Shown piece by piece: positions 7,504 to 14,517 of a stretch of 14,517 nucleotides of DNA (the first letter of the stretch is position 1; every line of letters begins with the position of its first letter). The notes under the pieces were generated by a model. That model did not search any database. It was not told the DNA's origin and saw nothing but the letters and a program-made list of their open reading frames with translations. Source of the stretch: Rhizobiaceae bacterium (GTDB lineage Bacteria > Pseudomonadota > Alphaproteobacteria > Rhizobiales > Rhizobiaceae); assembly GCA_020696915.1 (NCBI GenBank), contig JAJFMR010000029.1:1-14517 (forward strand), read 5' to 3'. The translations under genes and the position numbers were made by a program.

Positions 7504-8352
7504 ATGACCCGCTCCAAAGCCCTGCCATACCTGCTGCTCGCGCCGGCGACGCTGTTTCTGTGCGTCTTCTTCCTGTACCCCTTCGTGCTCGTTGCTCACG
7601 AGGCGGTCACCCGTGACGGCGCCTACACGTTCGCCAATTTCCGGACCATGGCGGAGCACTGGAAATTCCCGGCTACTTTCTGGAACACCATGCTGCTCGC
7701 CATAGTCGTGGTGCCGCTGCAACTCGTTCTTGCCCTCACCATGGCGTCGATCGTGTCGCGGGTGGAGAGCGGCCGCGGCGCCATCCTCTACATCTTCGCC
7801 ATTCCGCTGGGCATTTCGGACCTGGCCGCCGGGCTGATCTGGCTGGCCATATTCGAGCAGTCCGGCTTCCTCAACACCTGGCTGGTCGGGCTCGGCGTAG
7901 CCGATCAGCCGGTGATGTTTCTCGGCTACCAGTCCAAGCTGTCGATCTTCGTCGCCGTCGTGCTGGCCGAGGTGTGGCGTGCGACCGCCATCATGATGGT
8001 CATCCTCGTCGCCGGAATGGGACTGATCCCCAAGGAGTATGGCGAGGCAGCCGAAGTATTCGGCGCCAGCGCGTGGAAGCGCTTCACGCGGGTGACGCTG
8101 CCGCTGCTTCGGCCGAGCCTGCAGACGGCAATCATCCTGAGGGTCATCCTCGCCTTCGAGGTCTTCGCGGTGGTTGCGGCGCTCGGCGGCACCAACCTCC
8201 CGGTGCTGATGGGGGAGACCTATCACTGGCAGTTCGCGCTGCAGGATCGCAACGTCGCCGCAGCCTACGCCATGCTGATCCTGGCCATCTCGATCGGCTT
8301 CACGCTGTTCTTCCTCTACGCGCTGCGCGTTCCGAAGGAGGCGCGACCATGA
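7504..8352 (+). CDS. Sugar ABC transporter permease, MalF/UgpA-type
   Basis: Inner-membrane permease of 282 residues with about six hydrophobic segments (the first about 8-30). The cytoplasmic coupling loop is clear: EYGEAAEVFGASAWKRF, with the EAA triplet at 181-183 and the conserved Gly at 187. The following TLPLLRPSLQTAIILR segment is standard for the family. A GAGAGG ribosome site ends 7 bases before the ATG. It is separated from the binding-protein gene by 74 bases containing a hairpin, and its stop overlaps the next permease start as ATGA. It forms the channel with that second permease. Confidence 0.94.
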   Translation: MTRSKALPYLLLAPATLFLCVFFLYPFVLVAHEAVTRDGAYTFANFRTMAEHWKFPATFWNTMLLAIVVVPLQLVLALTMASIVSRVESGRGAILYIFAIPLGISDLAAGLIWLAIFEQSGFLNTWLVGLGVADQPVMFLGYQSKLSIFVAVVLAEVWRATAIMMVILVAGMGLIPKEYGEAAEVFGASAWKRFTRVTLPLLRPSLQTAIILRVILAFEVFAVVAALGGTNLPVLMGETYHWQFALQDRNVAAAYAMLILAISIGFTLFFLYALRVPKEARP

Positions 8353-9200
8353 CCGCCATCCTTGCCGACGCACCAGCCGCAGCCCGATGGGACTCCCGCC
8401 GCCGGGCCGGGCGATTCCTCATGTTCGCGGCGATCGTGCTGTTGTGCGCATGGGTGCTGCTGCCGATCTACCTGCTCATCGTCAACGCGCTGTCGTCGCC
8501 GAACGAGGTCACCGGTTTTCCGAAGCGGATGCTGCCATCCTTCGACACGGGCAGCATCTCCTTCTTCATCAATTTCGCGGGTGTCGCCAAGGCGTTGTGG
8601 AATTCGATCCTGGTGGCCGCACTGACGATGGTCCTGTCGATCGGCATCGGAGCGCCGGCCGGCTATGCGCTGTCGCGTTTCGATTTCCCCGGCAAGGAGG
8701 CATTCCGCTTCCTGGTGCTGATGACCCGGGCGTTCCCGCTGCCGCTCCTGGCGCTGCCGCTGGCGGTCATGTTCATTCGCACCGGGCTCGACGACACGCC
8801 TGTCGGGCTGGCGATCGTTCACACCACGCTTGCTCTGCCTTTCGCGGTGCTGATCACCTTCTCGCTGTTCTCCGGCATTCCGTTCGAGCTGGAGGAGGCG
8901 GCCTGGACACTCGGCTGCACGCGGCTGCAGGCGTTCTGGAAAGTGGTGATGCCGCTCGCGCTGCCCGGCATTGCCGCGTCGGCCGTCTTTGCCTTCACGA
9001 TTTCCTGGAACGAGGTGTTCGCTGCGGCGGTGCTCACCATCGAGAACAGGACGTTGACGGCATTCCTGCTGCAGAGCCTGAACGTGTCGCCGCTCTACCT
9101 CAAATTCGCAGGCGGCGCCGCCCTCGTCGTGCCGGCGCTCATCTTCATCTTTGCGGTGCGCAAGTATCTGTTCGCCATGTGGGGCATCGCCAACCGCTGA
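8349..9200 (+). CDS. Sugar ABC transporter permease, MalG/UgpE-type
   Basis: Second inner-membrane channel subunit, 283 residues. It has a positively charged cytoplasmic N terminus (about 13-22), a first membrane helix (about 24-45), the MalG-type GYALSRFDFPGKEAFRF region, and the EAA coupling loop (EEAAWTLGCTRLQAFWKV, with EAA at 183-185 and Gly189). SWNEVFAAAVL follows, where MalG proteins carry a similar WN(E/D) segment. Its ATG overlaps the stop of the first permease gene, with AAGGAGG 7 bases upstream, so the two subunits are probably made in equal amounts. Family is certain; substrate depends on the binding protein. Confidence 0.94.
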   Translation: MTAILADAPAAARWDSRRRAGRFLMFAAIVLLCAWVLLPIYLLIVNALSSPNEVTGFPKRMLPSFDTGSISFFINFAGVAKALWNSILVAALTMVLSIGIGAPAGYALSRFDFPGKEAFRFLVLMTRAFPLPLLALPLAVMFIRTGLDDTPVGLAIVHTTLALPFAVLITFSLFSGIPFELEEAAWTLGCTRLQAFWKVVMPLALPGIAASAVFAFTISWNEVFAAAVLTIENRTLTAFLLQSLNVSPLYLKFAGGAALVVPALIFIFAVRKYLFAMWGIANR

Positions 9201-9222
9201 GCGAAGGCCAGGAGGGACGGAA

Positions 9223-10263
9223 ATGGCCGAAATCTCGATCAGGAAGGTTGCCAAGCACTTCGGCAACTTCACCGCCCTCCATTCCGTCGACCTGACGATT
9301 GCCGATCAGGAGTTCCTGGTGCTGCTCGGTGCGTCGGGTTGCGGCAAGACAACCTTGCTCCGCATCGTCGCCGGCCTGGAGACGCCGAGCCAGGGGGAGG
9401 TGTGGATCGGCGGCCGGCGGGTCGATCACCTGCCGCCGCGCGACCGCGGCATTGCCATGGTGTTCCAGAACTATGCGGTGTTTCCGCATCTCACCGTCTA
9501 CGAGAACATCGCCTTCGGGCTCCGGATGAAGAAGCTGCCGCAGGACGAGGTAGACCGCCGCGTCAGGCGGACAGCCGAACTCATTCACATCGAGCAGCTG
9601 CTGAAGCGCTATTCGGGTCAATTGTCCGGCGGCCAGCGGCAGCGGGTCGCCGTTGCCCGCGCTCTCGCCATGCAGCCCGACGTCATCCTGATGGATGAGC
9701 CGCTGTCCAATCTCGACGCCCTTCTCAGGCTCGAGATGCGCGCCGAGCTCAAGGGCGTGCTGGCCGCGTCGAAGACCACCACCGTCTACGTGACCCACGA
9801 CCAGGTCGAGGCAATGAGCCTGGCCGACAGGATCGCCGTCATGCACCAGGGCCGTATCGTGCAGGCGGCGTCGCCGGTCGAGGTCTACCGCAATCCGGCG
9901 GCGCGTTTCGTGGGTTCGTTCATCGGCAATCCGCCGATGAATTTCATCCCCGCGAAAAAGGCGGGCGACGGCCGCTGGTCGGTGGCCGGCATGACACTCG
10001 ACGGCCCGCGGGCCAGCCGGAGCGAAATCGAGTTCGCGATCCGCCCGGAGGACGTCGAGGTCGCGCCCGACGGCGTTCCGATCACCGTGCGCGTCGTGGA
10101 GCCGCTCGGCGCCCACACGCTGATCACCTCGGATGTCGAGGGCCACCTTTTTCGCGCCGTTCTCGATTCAACGACGACGGTCAGGACGGGCGACCGGCTG
10201 ACGCTCGCGCCAAAGCCGGACCGCATACGCTGGTTCGATCCCGACACGACGGCCGCATTGTGA
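9223..10263 (+). CDS. Sugar ABC transporter ATPase, MalK/UgpC/MsmK-type
   Basis: Cytoplasmic ATPase of 346 residues that drives the sugar importer as a homodimer. Motifs: Walker A GASGCGKTT (36-44), Q-loop Gln82 in MVFQNYAVFPH, signature LSGGQ (134-138), Walker B VILMDEPLSNLDA (from 154) and H-loop His192. A C-terminal TOBE-type regulatory domain occupies about 240-346 and contains the FAIRPEDVEV segment seen in UgpC/MalK proteins. The open frame starts inside the upstream permease gene, but the ATG chosen has a GGAGGG ribosome site ending 6 bases before it and gives the standard MAEISIRKVAKHF start. A full-length MalK-type ATPase within the operon means the transporter is complete as encoded. 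Confidence 0.94.
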   Translation: MAEISIRKVAKHFGNFTALHSVDLTIADQEFLVLLGASGCGKTTLLRIVAGLETPSQGEVWIGGRRVDHLPPRDRGIAMVFQNYAVFPHLTVYENIAFGLRMKKLPQDEVDRRVRRTAELIHIEQLLKRYSGQLSGGQRQRVAVARALAMQPDVILMDEPLSNLDALLRLEMRAELKGVLAASKTTTVYVTHDQVEAMSLADRIAVMHQGRIVQAASPVEVYRNPAARFVGSFIGNPPMNFIPAKKAGDGRWSVAGMTLDGPRASRSEIEFAIRPEDVEVAPDGVPITVRVVEPLGAHTLITSDVEGHLFRAVLDSTTTVRTGDRLTLAPKPDRIRWFDPDTTAAL

Positions 10264-10308
10264 GGCAGCAGGCAAGGGACAAAACCTGAAGGAAAGAAAA
10301 GTGCTTCC

Positions 10309-11586
10309 ATGAACGCCCGGGAAAACGATGATCTCATAGACAAGGCCGTCGAGGTGCTGAAGGAGAACGATCGCGGCACCTACACCGTGCCCACCAAGGG
10401 ACTCTATCCGTTCCAGTGGAACTGGGATTCCTGCTTCACCGCTCTCGGCCAGGGATACTACGACGAGGCGCGTGCCTGGACCGAGATCGAAACGTTGTTT
10501 CAGCACCAGTGGCCGGACGGGATGGTCCCCCACATCGTGTTCCATGTTCGGGACGACGGCTATTTCCCGGGTCCCGACGTGTGGCAGACCGGCCGGCCGA
10601 CAGCCACGTCGGGGATCACCCAGCCAGCCGTGGCGGGTTTTGCCGTCAGGCGGCTCTACGAGCGCGCAAAAGACAGGGAAAGTGCCGCCGTCCGCGCCCG
10701 CGCGCTGCTGCCCAAGATCGACGCATGGCACCGCTGGTTCTACGACCGACGTGATCCGCGGGGCGAAGGCCTCGTCGCCATCATTCATCCCTGGGAATCG
10801 GGGCGCGACAATTCGATCGACTGGGATGCCGCCTTCGCGCGCGTGCCGACGCACGGGGTGGCGCCTTACCAGCGCCGCGACACCCAGCATGCCGATCCGG
10901 CCCACCGCCCAACCAAGGAACAATACGATCGCTATCTCTGGCTCGTGCAGCACTTTCGCGGCCTCTGCTGGGACAATTCCAGGCTGCACGATGCCTCGCC
11001 GTTTCAGATCGTCGATGCCGGATTCAACGCGATCCTCATCCGAAGCTGCGTCGATCTCGCGGATCTGGCGCTCGATCTCGGCGAGCCGGCGCTTGCCGAG
11101 ACCAACCGGCAGCGCGCAAGCAAAGCCATCGCCGCGCTCGACGCGCTGTGGAGCGAGCCGCACGGTCAATATCTCTGTCTCGACCGCCTCACCGGCGAAC
11201 TCATCGACAGCGCCTCGGTGGGCGGGCTGATGCCGGTCTTCGCGCCGATTGCCAAGGCGCGGGCGGCCGCAATTGCCCGCACGATCGAGAAACGGGCGGC
11301 GGCCGCCCGCTTCATCGTGCCCTCCCATGATCCGGCCGACCCGCGCTTCGACGCCAAGCGCTACTGGCGAGGGCCGGCGTGGCTGGTCGTCAACTACATG
11401 ATCGCCGACGGGCTGACGGCTGCCGGCGAGACCGAGGTGGCGGCAAGGATCACGGGCTCCAGCCTCGATCTCATCGAGGAAAGCGGCTTTGCGGAATATT
11501 ACGACCCGCTGACCGGCGAGCCGCTGGGCGGCGGCCGCTTCACCTGGACGGCCGCCATGGTGCTGGAATTCCTGCGCGCCGCGTGA
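10309..11586 (+). CDS. MGH1/GH63-like glycoside hydrolase (glucosylglycerate/mannosylglycerate hydrolase-like)
   Basis: Probable intracellular glycosidase of 425 residues with an (alpha/alpha)6-barrel type sequence and no signal peptide. Recognisable blocks are LYPFQWNWDS (31-41), WPDGMVPHIVFH (68-79), TSGITQPAVAGF (100-111), IIHPWESGRDNSIDWD (158-173), YWRGPAWLVVNYM (352-364) and EYYDPLTGEPLGG (396-408), which fit the bacterial mannosylglycerate/glucosylglycerate hydrolases of family GH63. By analogy with the mycobacterial enzyme, where I recall Asp43, Asp182 and Glu419 as key residues, the equivalents would be Asp40, Asp167 (probable acid) and Glu396 (probable base); this mapping is by eye. 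It lies 45 bases after the ATPase gene in the same direction and would cleave the imported glycoside. The ribosome site (AAGGA) is rather far from the ATG. A trehalase-like or other alpha-glycosidase activity cannot be excluded. Confidence 0.82.
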   Translation: MNARENDDLIDKAVEVLKENDRGTYTVPTKGLYPFQWNWDSCFTALGQGYYDEARAWTEIETLFQHQWPDGMVPHIVFHVRDDGYFPGPDVWQTGRPTATSGITQPAVAGFAVRRLYERAKDRESAAVRARALLPKIDAWHRWFYDRRDPRGEGLVAIIHPWESGRDNSIDWDAAFARVPTHGVAPYQRRDTQHADPAHRPTKEQYDRYLWLVQHFRGLCWDNSRLHDASPFQIVDAGFNAILIRSCVDLADLALDLGEPALAETNRQRASKAIAALDALWSEPHGQYLCLDRLTGELIDSASVGGLMPVFAPIAKARAAAIARTIEKRAAAARFIVPSHDPADPRFDAKRYWRGPAWLVVNYMIADGLTAAGETEVAARITGSSLDLIEESGFAEYYDPLTGEPLGGGRFTWTAAMVLEFLRAA

Positions 11587-11721
11587 AGCGCCATCGTTGT
11601 CCGTAGCGCATGGACTTGCGGCCATAAGTCGGTGAGGCGCCTGCGGTGAGGCATCATGCGCCGCCTGTAGAGGATGCCGATCAGGTCTTCCTTGCACGCC
11701 AGATCGCCAGCGGCCTTCGTC

Positions 11722-11750
11722 TTGCACGAGCGAGCACCCGGTTCTATTGT
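11722..11750 (+). promoter_or_regulatory. Sigma70-type promoter for the HxlR-type regulator
   Basis: TTGCAC at 11722-11727 and TATTGT at 11745-11750 are separated by 17 bases, in a locally AT-rich patch within GC-rich DNA. Transcription would start near 11757, about 65 bases before the chosen ATG. The rest of the 236-base gap after the hydrolase gene shows only a 9-base direct repeat (11630-11638 and 11644-11652) and no clear terminator. Confidence 0.45.
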
Positions 11751-11752
11751 GA

Positions 11753-11780
11753 TTGCATCTTGCAACTGGTTGTAGTTACA
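11753..11780 (+). promoter_or_regulatory. Two short palindromes, possible HxlR operator
   Basis: TTGCA-TCT-TGCAA (11753-11765) is an inverted repeat at the expected transcription start, and TGTA-GT-TACA (11771-11780) is a second one just downstream. HxlR-type regulators commonly bind short inverted repeats near their own promoters, so autoregulation is plausible. The arms are short (5 and 4 bases), so chance cannot be ruled out. Confidence 0.35.
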
Positions 11781-11822
11781 GAAGAGGCTGTGAATGCAAA
11801 CTGTTTTTCGAAAGGCTTGAGG

Positions 11823-12341
11823 ATGGAAGCCGAGCACCGTTCGGGCTGTCCGATCAATCTCTCGGTAGAGGTGATTGGCGACAAGTGGACCATGGTAATC
11901 CTGCGGGACATGGTGTTTGGCGGCCGGCGCCATTTTCGCGAGCTGCTCAACGGCTCGCTGGAAGGCATCTCGTCCAACATCCTTGCCGATCGGCTGAGGA
12001 GCATGATGGAGTCGGGGCTGCTCACCCGGGCGGACGATCCGACGCACCGGCAGAAGACGGTCTACTCGCTGACCGAAATGGCACTCGGACTGGTGCCTGT
12101 CATGGCGCAGCTCGGTGCCTGGGGCCGCAAATGGCTGCCGGTCAGCGAGGAACTCGAAACCCGCGCCCGGCTCATGGACGAGGGCGGGCCCGAGCTGTGG
12201 GCGCAGTTCATGGACGAACTGCACGAGGAGCACATCGCCGATCCGACCGGCCGCGTCGATCCGTTCCGGGCGGGCTCGGTTCGCGCGCGCCTGCAGGCGG
12301 CATTCGAAGAAGTGGCGGCGCACAAGACGGGAGTTTCATGA
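11823..12341 (+). CDS. HxlR-family winged-helix transcriptional regulator
   Basis: DNA-binding protein of 172 residues. The HxlR domain spans about 9-105: CPINLSVEVIGDKWTMVILR, RRHFRELLNGSLEGISSNILADRL, MESGLLTRADDP and KTVYSLTEMALGLVPVM. Cys9 sits just before the first helix, where several family members carry the cysteine used for redox or electrophile sensing. A longer than usual acidic C-terminal tail (about 106-172) follows and looks helical. The frame is open further upstream, but the ATG at 11823 has AAAGG 7 bases before it and starts the protein right at the conserved domain. It is convergent with the EamA-type transporter, 66 bases apart. Targets are unknown; its own promoter is the most likely. 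Confidence 0.88.
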   Translation: MEAEHRSGCPINLSVEVIGDKWTMVILRDMVFGGRRHFRELLNGSLEGISSNILADRLRSMMESGLLTRADDPTHRQKTVYSLTEMALGLVPVMAQLGAWGRKWLPVSEELETRARLMDEGGPELWAQFMDELHEEHIADPTGRVDPFRAGSVRARLQAAFEEVAAHKTGVS

Positions 12342-12407
12342 CCGAGGTGGCATGGCCCGCTTCCGTTCCCGGCCCCGCCCGGCTGCCGCTTAAAATGGCT
12401 TGGACGT

Positions 12408-13292
12408 CTACAGGCGGTTCCGGAACGGGTTCCAGCGCACCGCGCCCAGCCTGACGTTCTCGCGCACCAGCGTCAGCAGACCCGAGGCGCCGATCACCGC
12501 CATGCCGAGCAGCGCCAGCGGGTCGGTGTATTCCTGGAAGAACAGCGCGCCGAGCGCAACGGCCCAGAGCATTTGCGAATAGTGGGTCGGTGCGATCCGG
12601 TTGGCGTCTGCAAACCGCGTGGCGAAAAGCAGGCCGATCTGGCCGACGCCCGAGAAGACACCGACCAGCGCCAGCAGGCCGAGCTGCCCGGCATCCGGCA
12701 GGCTGAACGAGGTCAACGATGCGGCCGCGCCGTTGAAGACGAGGCCGTAGAGGATCATCACGCCAAGCAGAGAGGTGCGCTTTTCCCGGGCGAGCGAGCG
12801 GAGCAGGATGACTGTCACGGCAGCCAAGACCGCAATCAGGGCGGCCGCCAGATGGCCGAGCTCGAGGTCGCGAAAGCCCGGCTGAACGACGAGCAGTACG
12901 CCGGCGAAGCCGGCCGCTATCGCCAACCACCGCCACGGGCCGACCTTTTCTCCGAGCACCAGGATCGACAGGATGGTGACGAACAGCGGCGACAGGAAGA
13001 TCAGTGAATAAGCCTCCGCCAGCGGGATGGTCGTGAAGGCGTAGATGCCGAGCACTCCTGCGGCGATTCCCGACAGTGCCCGCGCCTGCACGGCGACGGG
13101 GCGCTCCATCTTCCAGAAGTACCGCCAGCGCTCGCCTCTTGGCTTGGCGAACAGGACGAACACACCCGCAAAGAGCGTCGAGAAGAAGCCGATCTCGAAG
13201 ACCGACAATTGGCCGCCAAGCGCCTTGATGACGGCATCGCCCCATGAAAAGCTCGCATAGGCAAGAAGCGCGAGCAGGATGCCGTTCGTCAC
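12408..13292 (-). CDS. EamA/DMT-family transporter
   Basis: Inner-membrane protein of 294 residues with about ten hydrophobic helices in two EamA repeats (about 3-138 and 150-284). Typical features are the first helix ILLALLAYASFSWGDAVIKAL, the end of repeat one (PLAEAYSLIFLSPLFVTILS, then LGEKVG) and the matching end of repeat two (APTHYSQMLWAVALGALFFQEY). Members export or import small metabolites such as amino acids, nucleosides or drugs; the substrate cannot be told from sequence. The start is a GTG (VTNGILLALL) with a weak GGAAG ribosome site; the longer open frame overlaps the divergent deacetylase gene and is unlikely. The two start codons are only 26 bases apart, so its promoter must lie inside the neighbouring gene. 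Confidence 0.9.
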   Translation of the reverse strand: MTNGILLALLAYASFSWGDAVIKALGGQLSVFEIGFFSTLFAGVFVLFAKPRGERWRYFWKMERPVAVQARALSGIAAGVLGIYAFTTIPLAEAYSLIFLSPLFVTILSILVLGEKVGPWRWLAIAAGFAGVLLVVQPGFRDLELGHLAAALIAVLAAVTVILLRSLAREKRTSLLGVMILYGLVFNGAAASLTSFSLPDAGQLGLLALVGVFSGVGQIGLLFATRFADANRIAPTHYSQMLWAVALGALFFQEYTDPLALLGMAVIGASGLLTLVRENVRLGAVRWNPFRNRL

Positions 13293-13318
13293 GATGTGAG
13301 CTTCCGGAGAGTGGCAGG

Positions 13319-14008
13319 ATGAAGGTGCTGGCGATCGGAGCGCATCCCGACGACATCGAAATCTATATGTTCGGGGCGCTCGCCGCCTGGGCCGGCGCAG
13401 GCACAGCGCTCGAATTCGCGATCGCCACCGACGGTTCGCGCGGCGGCACCGCCGACCCGGCGGAGCTTGCGCGCACACGGCGGCAGGAAGCCGGGCAGGC
13501 CGCCGCCAGGCTCGGAGTGACGCCACATTTTCTCGACTTTGCCGACGGAACGCTCGTTGCCGACGCCGCGGTGGTCAGCAGGCTGAAGATACTGATTTCC
13601 GAGATCCTGCCCGACCTGGTGGTCACGCACGCGCCGAACGACTACCACGGCGACCATCGGGCGCTCTCCGAGGCGGTCCGGATTGCCGCTTCCTTCACGG
13701 CGGCGGTGCTCCATGCCGATACGCTCGGCGGCGTTGGCTTCGAGGCGACCCACTACGTCGACGTTTCCGCTCACTTTCCGACAAAAACGGCGGCGATCCG
13801 CGCCCATGTCTCGCAGGAGCCGGAGCGTTTCGTGGCGGCCGCCTCGGCGCTCAACGCCTTCCGTGCCAGCCAGTGCAACGCCCCCGAGGGATCCTTCGCG
13901 GAGGCCTACCGGTTCGAGCCGACCTTTCCGTTCGCCGACATCCGCGGCCTGCTGCCGCCTGCTCCGCGCGTCCGCCCGGTCCACAATCGCAACCAGCCCT
14001 GGACATGA
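13319..14008 (+). CDS. LmbE/PIG-L-family zinc-dependent deacetylase
   Basis: Probable cytoplasmic metal-dependent N-deacetylase of 229 residues, from the family that includes MshB, BshB and GlcNAc-PI de-N-acetylase. The AHPDD motif (residues 8-12) supplies His9 and Asp12 as zinc ligands with Asp11 as likely catalytic base, and PNDYHGDHRAL supplies the third ligand, His113. ATDGSRGGT (36-44) and the ARTRRQEA helix (51-58) are also family marks. A GGAGAG ribosome site precedes the ATG at normal distance. Substrates of the family are N-acetylated amino sugars and their conjugates. The neighbouring glycosidase at the right edge, which converges with it at only 5 bases, suggests a glycan-breakdown setting. 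The exact substrate is unknown. Confidence 0.9.
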   Translation: MKVLAIGAHPDDIEIYMFGALAAWAGAGTALEFAIATDGSRGGTADPAELARTRRQEAGQAAARLGVTPHFLDFADGTLVADAAVVSRLKILISEILPDLVVTHAPNDYHGDHRALSEAVRIAASFTAAVLHADTLGGVGFEATHYVDVSAHFPTKTAAIRAHVSQEPERFVAAASALNAFRASQCNAPEGSFAEAYRFEPTFPFADIRGLLPPAPRVRPVHNRNQPWT

Positions 14009-14013
14009 CATGG

Positions 14014-14517
14014 TCATGCCGGCCGCAGCGAAAGCAGTCGGGACTGATGTGGGGCAAGCTGGAGATAGAGGCCGTTCTCCGTCCGCAAGGGCGTGTCCTG
14101 CGCGCCCTGCTCAACTGCGACGGTGGCATCCGACAGGCCTGAAGTCTCCCAGGTCAGAAGAAAATCCGCGGGTCGATCGCCGGTGTTGAAGACGTTGACG
14201 AGCACCGAGCCGTCATTCCTGGAGACGCGCTGTACGACGACCGGATCGCCTGCCGCGATGGCCACCGGCCGCCCCGCCGGTCCGGTCGCCAGTTCATGCC
14301 GGAAGGGCGATCGCCCGAGCAGCGGGAAGTCGCATTGGAACGGGCGACCGTCACCCAGGAGGTCGGCAAGCAGCCGCCGGCGCTCCTCGGGCACCTCGCC
14401 GAGATGGTCACCGGTCATGAGCACGCCGCCGGCGAGACCGGCGAATTGCGCCAGCGAGTGCAGCTGGTTGTCGCTCAGCTCATGAAAGCGGTCGCGCAAA
14501 AGAATGCAATCGGGGTC
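14014..14517 (-). CDS. Alpha-galactosidase-like glycoside hydrolase, C-terminal part (partial)
   Basis: The last 167 residues of a larger enzyme; the gene begins beyond the right edge and the frame stays open to the window's end. The first residues in view read DPDCILLRDRFHELSD, followed by FAGLAGGVLMTGDHLGEVPEERRRLL, the pattern seen at the end of the catalytic barrel in GH36/GH27-type alpha-galactosidases (NDPDCLLLR, then SGG-LMLSDDL). The remaining roughly 90 residues look like the C-terminal beta-sandwich (VLVNVFNTGDRPADFLLTW, ending LAPHQSRLLSL). An internal TTG at 14499 is not the real start. It converges with the deacetylase gene. Substrate specificity cannot be judged from this part, and other related glycosidase families are possible. 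Confidence 0.7.
   Translation of the reverse strand, partial: DPDCILLRDRFHELSDNQLHSLAQFAGLAGGVLMTGDHLGEVPEERRRLLADLLGDGRPFQCDFPLLGRSPFRHELATGPAGRPVAIAAGDPVVVQRVSRNDGSVLVNVFNTGDRPADFLLTWETSGLSDATVAVEQGAQDTPLRTENGLYLQLAPHQSRLLSLRPA

Noticed and set aside
7285..9272. Two long minus-strand frames opposite the permease genes
   Set aside because: Their products are very rich in Arg, Gln, Glu and His with no hydrophobic segments, as expected from antisense reading of membrane-protein genes.
11630..11652. Direct repeat CGGTGAGGC (two copies, 14 bases apart)
   Set aside because: Short, only two copies, no relation to a promoter or gene boundary; probably chance in GC-rich DNA.
10168..11727. 519-residue open frame on the minus strand opposite the glycoside hydrolase
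   Set aside because: Low-complexity product without domain motifs; the plus-strand frame matches a known hydrolase family throughout.
11646..11822. 59-residue N-terminal extension of the HxlR-type regulator
   Set aside because: It would place the start upstream of the likely promoter, lacks similarity to the family, and the ATG at 11823 has its own ribosome site at the expected domain boundary.
12342..12407. Possible bidirectional terminator between the convergent HxlR and EamA genes
   Set aside because: Only short imperfect GC-rich pairings and no T-run on either strand; not strong enough to annotate.

Overview
The window is GC-rich, gene-dense DNA. Its codon use, high load of ABC-transporter operons and gene families (Opp/Dpp-type and sugar-type importers, LacI and HxlR regulators, EamA-type exporter) look like an alphaproteobacterium of the Rhizobiales, perhaps Mesorhizobium-like. 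The taxonomic guess is inferred from protein flavour alone. Nothing phage-, transposon-, CRISPR-, tRNA- or rRNA-like was seen.

Region 1 (1-4725, minus strand) is one ABC importer operon of the peptide/nickel/opine class, read leftwards: a Tat-like substrate-binding protein, two permeases and two ATPases. The second ATPase runs off the left edge. The permease and ATPase genes are chained by 4-base ATGA overlaps.

Region 2 (4726-5093) is a 368-base divergent control region. It holds a good sigma70-type promoter and two LacI-style palindromes facing the second operon.

Region 3 (5094-11586, plus strand) is a self-contained carbohydrate module: LacI-family repressor, family-1 sugar-binding protein, two MalF/MalG-type permeases, MalK/UgpC-type ATPase, and a cytoplasmic glycoside hydrolase resembling the GH63/MGH1-like mannosylglycerate and glucosylglycerate hydrolases. 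The simplest reading is that the importer brings in a small glycoside, the hydrolase splits it inside the cell, and the repressor senses it. A glycosyl-glycerate compatible solute is the most attractive candidate but is unproven. A strong hairpin between the binding-protein and permease genes may set their expression ratio.

Region 4 (11587-14517) holds an HxlR-type regulator (plus) with its own promoter and palindromes, a convergent EamA/DMT-type transporter (minus), a divergent LmbE/PIG-L zinc deacetylase (plus) whose start lies only 26 bases away, and, convergent at the right edge, the C-terminal part of an alpha-galactosidase-like glycosidase (minus). The regulator's target is not evident from sequence. 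The deacetylase and glycosidase extend the sugar-catabolism theme.
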